NCBI GenBank assembly: GCA_037349105.1
Contig: JAYJMM010000028.1
Span: forward strand, 2,728,001-2,792,000
DNA length: 64,000 nt
Origin: Limnomonas spitsbergensis
Taxonomy: Eukaryota; Chlorophyta; Chlorophyceae; Chlamydomonadales
Reading direction: 5' to 3'
Both the position numbers and the translations under genes were made by a program. Shown one piece after another: positions 32,131 through 45,900 of this stretch (the first letter of the stretch is position 1; each line of letters begins with the position of its first letter). A model generated the notes under the pieces. It did not search any database. It had not been told where the DNA came from and saw nothing but the letters and a program-made list of their open reading frames with translations.

Positions 32131-33765
32131 CATGTTTGATTCTCTCTATTCACCTGCATCAATCATGTTTGATTCTCTCCACTCACCTGCAGCAATCATG
32201 TTTGATTCCCTCCACTCACCTGTATCAATCATGTTTGATTCCCTCCACGCACCTGCATCCAATCATGTTTGATTCTCTCCACTCACCTGCATCAATCACG
32301 TTTGATTTTCTCCACACACCTGTATCAATCATGTTTGATTCTCTCCACTCACCTGCATCAATCATGTTTGATTCTCTCCACGCACCTGCATCAATCATGT
32401 TTGATTCTCTCCACGCACCTGCATCAATCATGTTTGATTCTCTCCACGCACCTGCATCAATCATGTTTGATTCTCTCCACTCACCTGCATCAATCATGTT
32501 TGATTCTCTCCACACACCTGTATCAATCATGTTTGATTTTCTCCACACCTGTATCAATCATGTTTGATTCTCTCCACTCACCTGCATCAATCATGTTTGA
32601 TTCTCTCCACTCACCTGCATCAATCATGTTTGATTCTCTCCACTCACCTGCATCAATCATGTTTGATTCCCATCACTCACCTGCATCAATCATGTTTGAT
32701 TCCCTCCACTCGCCCGCATGAAGTTAAGACGATGACCTCCACTCACACGTAACAAGCCAGATATGCCCCTCCACTCACCCACATCAAGCCATGATGCTCC
32801 TCTCTATTAGCCCGCAGGAACCCATCGTTCGCATCAAGTCTGAATGCTTCCTACCACGGGCTCACGCCAATATGTGTCCCTCCACTCTCGCCTCCACTCA
32901 CCCACACAACTCAAGCAAGGATGCTTCCCTCCCCTTGCCCGCATTACGTCACTATGCTGCCCTCCACTCGCCCACAGTAAGCCAGTTTGTGTCCCTCCAC
33001 TCACCCGCAAAAATCCAGTATTTTCCCCTCCACTCACCCGCATCATGCATTCACGCCAGGATGCTTCGCCCCAGTCGCCCACGTCGACCAGGATGCTTCC
33101 ATCCACTCGCCCACGTCAAGCTAGTATGTGTCCCTCTACTCGCCCGAATCAAGCTATGACACTTTCCTCAACTCGCCCACATCAAGCCATGACGCTTCCC
33201 TCCACTTGCCCGCATCAAGCTAGGACGCTACCCTCCAGTCGCCCGCATTAATTAAGCCAGGAGGCCTCCCTCCACTCGCCCACACCAAGCCAGCATGTGT
33301 CCCTCCACTCGCCCGTATCACGCTAGGATGCTTCCCTCCATTCGCCCACATGAAGCTAGGATGCTTCTCTCCACACGCCCACATCAAGCCAGGCGTATTT
33401 CTCCACTCGCCCGCAACAGTCCAAAAATCAGCCTCATCAATACAGTGGCACGCCCTCCATTGTAAGTCAAGAACGCTACACCTCTAAGCCCGCTCAAAGG
33501 CCCTCCATTGTAATTGGTATTCCCGCAAGTCACCCACATAAATGCGGCGGTACTCCCTCCACTCACCCGCATCAATCTATTGAATTCCCTCCGCTCACCG
33601 ACATCAATGCAGTGACATGCCCTCTGCTCACCCGCACCGATCCAGTTGTACTCCCTCCACTCACCCGCATCGATCCATTGGCATTCCCTCCACGCACCCG
33701 CATCAATCCAATTTGGTTCCCTCCACTCACCCACATCAAGCCACTTAGGTCGATTGGGGTGGACA
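32131..33765 (+). repeat. 33-bp satellite, right block
   Basis: 32131-32725 is the homogeneous type found at 22250-23572, including the 34-nt GCATCCAATC marker unit. 32726-33765 holds strongly diverged units (CCTCCACTCGCCCGCATCAA...), ending about 200 bp from the nitrate reductase stop codon. Same orientation as the left block. Confidence 0.95.
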
Positions 33766-33966
33766 CGGCCACGATTAAATTGAGGCATGCCCGTGATTAA
33801 ATTTATGTTACAGAGAGAGGGAGTCTTAATTAGTTGAGCTGAAGTGATATCAATTCAAATGCACTTCACCGGTCAGTTCTCTTGCCTCTAGCTTGCCAAG
33901 GTCTTCCACTCGTTGGGCGTGTCTCCTCCCTGGCCAGAGGCCAACACCCCCATTGACGAAACCACT

Positions 33967-36900
33967 CTAGAACATGACCAGCTGGTCCTTCGTGTACCCC
34001 ATGGCCTCCAGGCCCGGGACACATACATTATCCAACAAGCCAGGTGGGCCGCACATCAACCCAAGCGTCTCGGGGCCGGCCGCAAAGAGACGCGCCTTCA
34101 TCATCTCGAGCGACATGCGGCCCTGCCCTCCAGTCCATCCCTCAGAGGGCTTGCCAACCACGTACCACACCTGGGAAGCATGCACACCAATCCAGGCTTA
34201 ATTCCGACAAGACCAATCAGTGCTTGATACAACTTATCATTAACATACTGAGGACATACTAAAAATCGCAATGCAAGTGAATTGTTTTCCATTTGGGGTC
34301 TGATCCATCCTGCAGTGGGAGAAGCGCGACAGCTGGAGGTTGCAATCCTAGTTGCCGAGGGTTAAGGGTAGGGTTAAGGGTTTAAGGTTTCGTGTGCCAG
34401 TGGAAAAGCCAAAGCGATTATGAAATCCTTTGCGGCCAACTACATTTCTACCAACTCAGATTATCCGTAATATCTATATCCCCCCCCTCCCTCGCCGCAT
34501 AGGACAGGCCCCCCCCCTCCTTCCCCCTCGCCGCACCTTGAGCCACACACACCCCTTTGCCGCATAGGACAGCCCCCCCTCCCCCCTTGCCACACACACC
34601 CCTTTGCCGCATAGGACAGCCCCCCCTCCCCCCTAGCCACACACACCCCTTTGCCGCATAGGACAGCCCCCCCTCCCCCCTAGCCACACACACCCCTTTG
34701 CCGCATAGGACAGCCCCCCCTCCCCCCTAGCCACACACACCCCTTTGCCGCATAGGACAGCCCCCCCTCCCCCCTAGCCACACACACCCCTTTGCCGCAT
34801 AGGACAGCCCCCCCTCCCCCCTAGCCACACACACCCCTTGCCGCATAGGACAGCCCCCCCTCCCCCCTAGCCACACACACCCCTATGCCGCATAGGACAG
34901 CCCCCCCTCCCCCCTAGCCACACACACCCCTTGCCGCATCAGACAGGCCCCCCCCTCCCCCCTAGCCACACACACCCCTTTGCCGCATAGGACAGCCCCC
35001 CCTCCCCCCTTGCCACACACACCCCTTTGCCGCATAGGACAGCCCCCCCTCCCCCCTAGCCACACACACCCCTTGCCGCATCAGACAGGCCCCCCCCTCC
35101 CCCCTAGCCACACACACCCCTTTGCCGCATAGGACAGCCCCCCCTCCCCCCTTGCCACACACACCCCTTTGCCGCATAGGACAGCCCCCCCTCCCCCCTA
35201 GCCACACACACCCCTTTGCCGCATCAGACAGGCCCCCCCCTCCCCCCTAGCCACACACACCCCTTTGCCGCATAGGACAGCCCCCCCTCCCCCCTAGCCA
35301 CACACACCCCTTTGCCGCATAGGACAGCCCCCCCTCCCCCCTAGCCACACACACCCCTTTGCCGCATAGGACAGCCCCCCCTCCCCCCTAGCCACACACA
35401 CCCCTTTGCCGCATCAGACAGGCCCCCCCCTCCCCCCTAGCCACACACACCCCTTTGCCGCATAGGACAGCCCCCCCTCCCCCCTAGCCACACACACCCC
35501 TTTGCCGCATAGGACAGCCCCCCCTCCCCCCTAGCCACACACACCCCTTTGCCGCATAGGACAGCCCCCCCTCCCCCCTAGCCACACACACCCCTTTGCC
35601 GCATCAGACAGGCCCCCCCCTCCCCCCTAGCCACACACACCCCTTTGCCGCATAGGACAGCCCCCCCTCCCCCCTAGCCACACACACTCCTTTGCCGCAT
35701 AGGACAGCCCCCCCTCCCCCCTAGCCACACACACCCCTTGCCGCATCAGACAGGCCCCCCCCTCCCCCCTAGCCACACACACCCCTTTGCCGCATAGGAC
35801 AGCCCCCCCTCCCCCCTTGCCACACACACCCCTTGCCGCATCAGACAGGCCCCCCCCCCACCCTCCCCCCTTGCCCCTCGCCTCACCTTGAGCCTGTCTG
35901 GGTAGCTCTTTGCCAGCGCGTCCAGCTCAGCCTTGAGCAGGATGTCATCCTCGGTCTGGTTGGCGAAGATCAGCGACATGGTGGTGCAGTCCTCAGGGTC
36001 ACGGAGTACGGCCGTCATAACCGCATACACCGGGGTAATGCCTGTAGGGGGGGGTAGGGTTCAGGGTTGATGCTTTAGGGTTGGGTTTAGGGATTAGGGT
36101 TTAGAAAGGGGGGGTATGGCATGGGTAGGCACCATGTTTTACGGGGGTGAACCAGAAAACGTCCTTGCTTGGGATTTAGGATTTCCTAAGAATGAAACAT
36201 GTTCACGTCCGCTGCTGCCGTATCAGCTTTTCCCCGAAACTACGAGAACGTTGGGTCGCATAGAAGCGATGGTGTCTCTCGGGACAGATATCGCACCGTT
36301 GCTCCCCGTGACACGTCCCATCCGGTAGGCCCCATCATCTCACACTCATGGGACGTGTGCTTGACAAAGCCCTTGTGACAGAAAACCCAAACCCTAAACC
36401 CTTGTGACACAAAACCCAAACCCTGAACCCTCGTACCGTGTGGCACAGAACCTAAGCCCTCGGACCTTGTGGCACGAAACCCAAGCCCTACACCCTCATG
36501 CCGTGTGTCATGAAACTTTAACCCTACACCCTCATACCTTGCGAAATGAAACCCAAACCCGAAACCCTCATACCCTGTTGCATGAAACCCAAACCCCAAA
36601 CCCTCATACCTAGTGGCACAAAGCCCCAACCCTTAACCCTTGTGGTACAAACACCAAACCCTAAACCCTCCTGTCCGCCTGCCATCATGGACATGTGCTT
36701 TACAAAGACCTTGTGCTTGTAACACGAAACCTAAACCCTCAACTCCAAACCCACCTGTGCCGCCCGCCATCATGGACATGTGTTTGGCGAAGCCCTTGTG
36801 CTTGTGCATCTGGTACGCCCCCTTGCCTACGTACGTGAAGTGCCCCACCTGCTCAGGGTTCAGGGTTAAAGGGTTTAAGGTTTAGAGCTAAGGGTCGAGA

Positions 36901-39900
36901 GTTTATAGTAGGGCGTTTAGGGTTAAAGGTTAAGAGCTTCAACGTTGGGGGAATAAGGTTTTGGAGGAGTGTTGGAGTTAAGGGTTTAGGGTTTGAGGTC
37001 TGGGGTAGCCCACGTACGTGAAGTGCTCCACTTGTTCAGGGTTAAAGGTTTTAAGGTTGGAGGTTTGGGGGGTAAGGGTTTGGGTTTTTAACAATTTTTG
37101 TCACAGGAGTCTCCTCACAAGTAAACGCTGGTCAAAAGTGTGATCATAAACAATGGGAGAAACTAAAGAGGGTTTAGGGTTGAGAAAAATGTTGCAGATG
37201 AGACTGGTCGGCGACTGTCGAATCGTCAGTCACCAGCCTGGCCTGCTTCTTTGCACAACATTTTTAAGCTGATTATAATGTTGGTTATCATATCAGTTAT
37301 AATGTACTCAACGTTGGGTGTAGGCGGTGTGTTTTCTCGAAGTTAATGTATATCATGCATTGCCCGTAGAGGGCATCTGTCGTCAGCCGCCAATCCCAGC
37401 CGCTCACCCGATGGTGTGACCCAATACGGCCGTTTGGGCCCAAATTATATAAATTCCCATAGATTAACGTCCAGTGTTTATTTGAAAGGTTAACCGGACC
37501 ACTTTTGCTGGGTCCCGTCCCGCGGCCACCCCTCGCCGATTCCCACCAAACCTGGACCGGCCTCGGGCCGGTGGCCCAAGCAGCAGGGTTAGCCGCACCA
37601 GGGGCTTGTGGCCGGGGACTACAGTGTAGTTCCCAGCCACAAGCCCCTAGACTGTAGCTGATAGAGGAGAACCACACACTAAAAAAACGGGAAACCCTGC
37701 TGGACACGTTACTCACTTCCGAGCCCAGAACGGCCGAGGCAAAAATAACGGGCTCAGTAAAACCCTGGTCTCGGCGCCAGCCGAGACCAGACGATCCTGT
37801 TTAGACCCGCGGCTCGGCTTAGCCGAGCAGATTTTACTGGCAGCTCGGCAACTCGGCTCGTCGGCTTAAGCGATATAAAGTCGAACTCAGAGATACAGGA
37901 AGGCCCTTTTGTTATCGATGACAAGGTCGAAGCCGCCCCAGCCCCAGTCTTAACCGCAACAGAGAAAAGGGAAAATATGGCGAGATTGTGGACAGCAGTC
38001 AAGGGACCGACAGCGACTCATCCCGGTACTCAAGCAAGGCTTGCACCAGTGGTTCAGCCTTTTTGTAGGCGAGGAGGTTGAGTCTGAGGAGGAGTCTGAG
38101 GAGGAGGATTCCGACGACGAACTGCCTCTGGCTGCCCTCGGCCGGTAGCTTTCTTTCTTTGCCATCGGCCGGTAGATTTATTTCTTTGCCATCGACAGGT
38201 AGCGTTTTTTGTTTTTGCCATAGGCAGGTAGTCAGGGTCGCTTTGTATATAAAAACGGCGTTCCACACTTGTTTACACTCTCCAGCCCCGAAAAAAAAAA
38301 ACGAGCTCAGAATAATACCGGTTCGGCATAAGCCAACACAAAAAAGGGGTTTGGCTGAACCCGAGCAAAATGAAAAGGTCTCCCAGGACCCTGGTCATAC
38401 CGATGGCATGCCGCAGATATAAATGGTAACATCATCATTATCAACAACCTTCTTTCATCATTTCATTTATTTATCCACACCCTTTATTTATTTGTTTTTC
38501 TCACCTTTCATTTAACAATTTTATGTAGTTGATCGACAAACTTTATTTATTCAATTGTTTTTTATCCACACCCTGGATCTACTATTCAATCATTTTTGTA
38601 CTGTAGATTTGCTGTGCCTTCCCTCATAATTTAAGCTGTTAGGGTTTGAAGGATCCAAGATGTTACTAATTATCCATTGTGAACGCCAGATTTCATTCAG
38701 AAAATAAGAGTTTTTGTCGAAAGTTTGCCCTGAGGGCAGCATTAAAAGAAATCATTTTTTCATACCCGAGGGAAGGCCAATCAAATCCACGGTACCCACA
38801 CCCTTTCTTTATCTATCCGCACCCTCTCCTCACCGGTCCCTTGAGGGAGATCTCGTCGCCGACCTTCAGGCCATCCAAGTACTGACTCAATGCACCTCCG
38901 GGTGGGTGGGCTGGGTTCTGATCCTTGAAGTACACCTGCGGGTGGGTCGGCCAGGTTCTGAAGGACAATTCTAGGTGGGTGGACTGGGTTCTTAATTACA
39001 CCTCCGGATGGGTGAGCGGGGTTCTGGGCCTTGAAGTACACCTGAGGTCACACAATCACACCAAGCACTGGCAGGTGGGTGGGTCACTGGGTTGCCTTCT
39101 CATCTTTGAAGTACACCTGCGTCCACAACAGGTACAAACGGGTGGGTGGGCTGGGTTCTGGTCCTTGGAGTACATGTAAGGTTCAGTGGCAGCACCCAGC
39201 AGCAACACAGGTGTCTAATTGTGTACTCTTTCATTGTTTTGGAAGTTGCAAGGGTGCACGTGTGTAATGCATAAGAGACCCCCACCTTGATCAAAAGGTC
39301 CAGTTTCCCCAGGTCGTGGTTGCTGCTGGTTTAGTGTTTAGGATTAAGCCCTCTGCTTTCCCACGCCTGAACCCCGAGCAACGACCTTGATCAACAGGTT
39401 AAGGGTTAGCCCCGAGCACCCACCTTGATCAACAGGTCCAGCTTCCCCAGGTCGTGGTTGCTGCTGATAGGTGTGTAGGCCCGCATGACACTCTCCCCGT
39501 CGATCTTAGCGTACACAAATACGTGCTTTCCGACCGGCAGGCCCAGCGAGTGGCCGGGGGTGGGGAGCGCGAAACGGAAGATGCGCGTGTTCGGTGACAC
39601 CTCGATGCGCTCGGCAAGCTTGAGCGAGATCTTCTCACGCGGCTTGAGCGCCACCAGCTCGGCAGCCACCGCCTCCTCCTGCTCAGAAGGGGGGCGTATT
39701 GTGTGAGCCCCGGGTCAATTCGACTATGTTTCGGCTTAAACGTTCATCTGAGAATGCGCTTGTCAGGCGACACGTTAATGCGCGCGGCGAGCTAGAGCGC
39801 CACCAGTTCCAAAACCTCACACTGCCAACACGGGAGGTCGACGTGTGTGTTCTACCCTCAACCCTATTTCAGTGCAACGCAATCCAGCACATTTCCCTCC

Positions 39901-42900
39901 ACTCCCCTGCACCAATCCAGCACATTTCCCTCCACTCCCCTGCACCAATCCAGCACATTTCCCTCCACTCCCCTGCACCAATCCAGCACATTTCCCTCCA
40001 CTCCCCCGCACCAATCCAGCACATTTCCCTCCACTCCCCTGCACCAATCCAGCACATTTCCCTCCACTCCCCTGCACCAATCCAGCACATTTCCCTCCAC
40101 TCCCCCGCACCAATCCAGCACATTTCCCTCCACTCCCCTGCACCAATCCAGCACATTTCCCTCCACTCCCCCGCACCAATCCAGCACATTTCCCCCCACT
40201 CCCCTGCACCAATCCAGCACATTTCCCTCCACTCCCCTGCACCAATCCAGCACATTTCCCTCCACTCCCCTGCACCAATCCAGCACATTTCCCTCCACTC
40301 CCCTGCACCAATCCAGCACATTTCCCTCCACTCCCCCGCACCAATCCAGCACATTTCCCTCCACTCCCCTGCACCAATCCAGCACATTTCCCTCCACTCC
40401 CCTGCACCAATCCAGCACATTTCCCTCCACTCCCCCGCACCAATCCAGCACATTTCCCTCCACTCCCCTGCACCAATCCAGCACATTTCCCTCCACTCCC
40501 CCGCACCAATCCAGCACATTTCCCCCCACTCCCCTGCACCAATCCAGCACATTTCCCTCCACTCCCCTGCACCAATCCAGCACATTTCCCTCCACTCCCC
40601 TGCACCAATCCAGCACATTTCCCTCCACTCCCCCGCACCAATCCAGCACATTTCCCTCCACTCCCCCGCACCAATCCAGCACATTTCCCCCCACTCCCCT
40701 GCACCAATCCAGCACATTTCCCTCCACTCCCCTGCACCAATCCAGCACATTTCCCTCCACTCCCCTGCACCAATCCAGCACATTTCCCTCCACTCCCCCG
40801 CACCAATCCAGCACATTTCCCTCCACTCCCCCGCACCAATCCAGCACATTTCCCTCCACTCCCCTGCACCAATCCAGCACATTTCCCTCCACTCCCCCGC
40901 ACCAATCCAGCACATTTCCCTCCACTCCCCTGCACCAATCCAGCACATTTCCCTCCACTCCCCCGCACCAATCCAGCACATTTCCCTCCACTCCCCTGCA
41001 CCAATCCAGCACATTTCCCTCCACTCCCCTGCACCAATCCAGCACATTTCCCTCCACTCCCCCCACCAATCCAGCACATTTCCCTCCACTCCCCTGCACC
41101 AATCCAGCACATTTCCCTCCACTCCCCCGCACCAATCCAGCACATTTCCCTCCACTCCCCTGCACCAATCCAGCACATTTCCCTCCACTCCCCTGCACCA
41201 ATCCAGCACATTTCCCTCCACTCCCCCGCACCAATCCAGCACATTTCCCTCCACTCCCCTGCACCAATCCAGCACATTTCCCTCCACTCCCCCGCACCAA
41301 TCCAGCACATTTCCCTCCACTCCCCTGCACCAATCCAGCACATTTCCCTCCACTCCCCCGCACCAATCCAGCACATTTCCCTCCACTCCCCCGCACCAAT
41401 CCAGCACATTTCCCTCCACTCCCCTGCACCAATCCAGCACATTTCCCCCCACTCCCCCGCACCAATCCAGCACATTTCCCTCCACTCCCCTGCACCAATC
41501 CAGCACATTTCCCTCCACTCCCCTGCACCAATCCAGCACATTTCCCTCCACTCCCCTGCACCAATCCAGCACATTTCCCCCCACTCCCCCGCACCAATCC
41601 AGCACATTTCCCTCCACTCCCCTGCACCAATCCAGCACATTTCCCTCCACTCCCCTGCACCAATCCAGCACATTTCCCTCCACTCCCCTGCACCAATCCA
41701 GCACATTTCCCTCCACTCCCCTGCACCAATCCAGCACATTTCCCTCCACTTCCCTGCACCAATCCAGCACATTTCCCTCCACTCCCCTGCACCAATCCAG
41801 CACATTTCCCCCCACTCCCCCGCACCAATCCAGCACATTTCCCTCCACTCCCCTGCACCAATCCAGCACATTTCCCTCCACTCCCCTGCACCAATCCAGC
41901 ACATTTCCCTCCACTCCCCTGCACCAATCCAGCACATTTCCCTCCACTCCCCTGCACCAATCCAGCACATTTCCCTCCACTCCCCTGCACCAATCCAGCA
42001 CATTTCCCTCCACTCCCCTGCACCAATCCAGCACATTTCCCTCCACTCCCCTGCACCAATCCAGCACATTTCCCTCCACTCCCCTGCACCAATCCAGCAC
42101 ATTTCCCTCCACTCCCCTGCACCAATCCAGCACATTTCCCTCCACTCCCCCGCACCAATCCAGCACATTTCCCTCCACTCCCCCGCACCAATCCAGCACA
42201 TTTACCTCCACTCCCCTGCACCAATCCAGCACATTTCCCTCCACTCCCCCGCACCAATCCAGCACATTTCCCTCCACTCCCCTGCACCAATCCAGCACAT
42301 TTCCCTCCACTCCCCTGCACCAATCCAGCACATTTCCCTCCACTCCCCCGCACCAATCCAGCACATTTCCCTCCACTCCCCCGCACCAATCCAGCACATT
42401 TCCCTCCACTCCCCCGCACCAATCCAGCACATTTCCCTCCACTCCCCTGCACCAATCCAGCACATTTCCCTCCACTCCCCCGCACCAATCCAGCACATTT
42501 CCCTCCACTCCCCCGCACCAATCCAGCACATTTCCCTCCACTCCCCTGCACCAATCCAGCACATTTCCCTCCACTCCCCCGCACCAATCCAGCACATTTC
42601 CCTCCACTCCCCTGCACCAATCCAGCACATTTCCCTCCACTCCCCTGCACCAATCCAGCACATTTCCCTCCACTCCCCCGCACCAATCCAGCACATTTCC
42701 CTCCACTCCCCTGCACCAATCCAGCACATTTCCCTCCACTCCCCTGCACCAATCCAGCACATTTCCCTCCACTCCCCCGCACCAATCCAGCACATTTCCC
42801 TCCACTCCCCCGCACCAATCCAGCACATTTCCCTCCACTCCCCCGCACCAATCCAGCACATTTCCCTCCACTCCCCTGCACCAATCCAGCACATTTCCCT

Positions 42901-45900
42901 CCACTCCCCCGCACCAATCCAGCACATTTCCCTCCACTCCCCCGCACCAATCCAGCACATTTCCCTCCACTCCCCCGCACCAATCCAGGACATTTCCCTC
43001 CACTCCCCTGCACCAATCCAGCACATTTCCCTCCACTCCCCTGCACCAATCCAGCACATTTCCCTCCACTCCCCCGCACCAATCCAGCACATTTCCCTCC
43101 ACTCCCCTGCACCAATCCAGCACATTTCCCTCCACTCCCCTGCACCAATCCAGCACATTTCCCTCCACTCCCCTGCACCAATCCAGCACATTTCCCTCCA
43201 CTCCCCCGCACCAATCCAGCACATTTCCCTCCACTCCCCTGCACCAATCCAGCACATTTCCCTCCACTCCCCTGCACCAATCCAGCACATTTCCCTCCAC
43301 TCCCCTGCACCAATCCAGCACATTTCCCTCCACTCCCCTGCACCAATCCAGCACATTTCCCTCCACTCCCCTGCACCAATCCAGCACATTTCCCTCCACT
43401 CCCCTGCACCAATCCAGCACATTTCCCTCCACTCCCCTGCACCAATCCAGCACATTTCCCTCCACTCCCCTGCACCAATCCAGCACATTTCCCTCCACTC
43501 CCCTGCACCAATCCAGCACATTTCCCTCCACTCCCCTGCACCAATCCAGCACATTTCCCTCCACTCCCCTGCACCAATCCAGCACATTTCCCTCCACTCC
43601 CCTGCACCAATCCAGCACATTTCCCTCCACTCCCCTGCACCAATCCAGCACATTTCCCTCCACTCCCCTGCACCAATCCAGCACATTTCCCTCCACTCCC
43701 CCGCACCAATCCAGCACATTTCCCTCCACTCCCCCGCACCAATCCAGCACATTTCCCTCCACTCCCCTGCACCAATCCAGCACATTTCCCTCCACTCCCC
43801 CGCACCAATCCAGCACATTTCCCTCCACTCCCCTGCACCAATCCAGCACATTTCCCTCCACTCCCCCGCACCAATCCAGCACATTTCCCTCCACTCCCCT
43901 GCACCAATCCAGCACATTTCCCTCCACTCCCCTGCACCAATCCAGCACATTTCCCTCCACTCCCCCCACCAATCCAGCACATTTCCCTCCACTCCCCTGC
44001 ACCAATCCAGCACATTTCCCTCCACTCCCCCGCACCAATCCAGCACATTTCCCTCCACTCCCCTGCACCAATCCAGCACATTTCCCTCCACTCCCCTGCA
44101 CCAATCCAGCACATTTCCCTCCACTCCCCCGCACCAATCCAGCACATTTCCCTCCACTCCCCTGCACCAATCCAGCACATTTCCCTCCACTCCCCCGCAC
44201 CAATCCAGCACATTTCCCTCCACTCCCCTGCACCAATCCAGCACATTTCCCTCCACTCCCCCGCACCAATCCAGCACATTTCCCTCCACTCCCCCGCACC
44301 AATCCAGCACATTTCCCTCCACTCCCCTGCACCAATCCAGCACATTTCCCCCCACTCCCCCGCACCAATCCAGCACATTTCCCTCCACTCCCCTGCACCA
44401 ATCCAGCACATTTCCCTCCACTCCCCTGCACCAATCCAGCACATTTCCCTCCACTCCCCTGCACCAATCCAGCACATTTCCCCCCACTCCCCCGCACCAA
44501 TCCAGCACATTTCCCTCCACTCCCCTGCACCAATCCAGCACATTTCCCTCCACTCCCCTGCACCAATCCAGCACATTTCCCTCCACTCCCCTGCACCAAT
44601 CCAGCACATTTCCCTCCACTCCCCTGCACCAATCCAGCACATTTCCCTCCACTTCCCTGCACCAATCCAGCACATTTCCCTCCACTCCCCTGCACCAATC
44701 CAGCACATTTCCCCCCACTCCCCCGCACCAATCCAGCACATTTCCCTCCACTCCCCTGCACCAATCCAGCACATTTCCCTCCACTCCCCTGCACCAATCC
44801 AGCACATTTCCCTCCACTCCCCTGCACCAATCCAGCACATTTCCCTCCACTCCCCTGCACCAATCCAGCACATTTCCCTCCACTCCCCTGCACCAATCCA
44901 GCACATTTCCCTCCACTCCCCTGCACCAATCCAGCACATTTCCCTCCACTCCCCTGCACCAATCCAGCACATTTCCCTCCACTCCCCTGCACCAATCCAG
45001 CACATTTCCCTCCACTCCCCTGCACCAATCCAGCACATTTCCCTCCACTCCCCCGCACCAATCCAGCACATTTCCCTCCACTCCCCCGCACCAATCCAGC
45101 ACATTTACCTCCACTCCCCTGCACCAATCCAGCACATTTCCCTCCACTCCCCCGCACCAATCCAGCACATTTCCCTCCACTCCCCTGCACCAATCCAGCA
45201 CATTTCCCTCCACTCCCCTGCACCAATCCAGCACATTTCCCTCCACTCCCCCGCACCAATCCAGCACATTTCCCTCCACTCCCCCGCACCAATCCAGCAC
45301 ATTTCCCTCCACTCCCCCGCACCAATCCAGCACATTTCCCTCCACTCCCCTGCACCAATCCAGCACATTTCCCTCCACTCCCCCGCACCAATCCAGCACA
45401 TTTCCCTCCACTCCCCCGCACCAATCCAGCACATTTCCCTCCACTCCCCTGCACCAATCCAGCACATTTCCCTCCACTCCCCCGCACCAATCCAGCACAT
45501 TTCCCTCCACTCCCCTGCACCAATCCAGCACATTTCCCTCCACTCCCCTGCACCAATCCAGCACATTTCCCTCCACTCCCCCGCACCAATCCAGCACATT
45601 TCCCTCCACTCCCCTGCACCAATCCAGCACATTTCCCTCCACTCCCCTGCACCAATCCAGCACATTTCCCTCCACTCCCCCGCACCAATCCAGCACATTT
45701 CCCTCCACTCCCCCGCACCAATCCAGCACATTTCCCTCCACTCCCCCGCACCAATCCAGCACATTTCCCTCCACTCCCCTGCACCAATCCAGCACATTTC
45801 CCTCCACTCCCCCGCACCAATCCAGCACATTTCCCTCCACTCCCCCGCACCAATCCAGCACATTTCCCTCCACTCCCCCGCACCAATCCAGGACATTTCC

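Larger units (their letters stand above)
33967..39678 (-). other. Nitrate reductase FAD/NAD(P)H (cytochrome b5 reductase) domain
   Basis: Five exons. FAD motif RAYTPISS (exon 39678-39424); [20 protein letters not shown] (38935-38834); [16 protein letters not shown] spliced to [11 protein letters not shown] (36848-36755 to 36041-35887), the pyridine-nucleotide loop; [28 protein letters not shown] and terminal VMF (34170-33967). All functional landmarks are intact. Confidence 0.95.
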
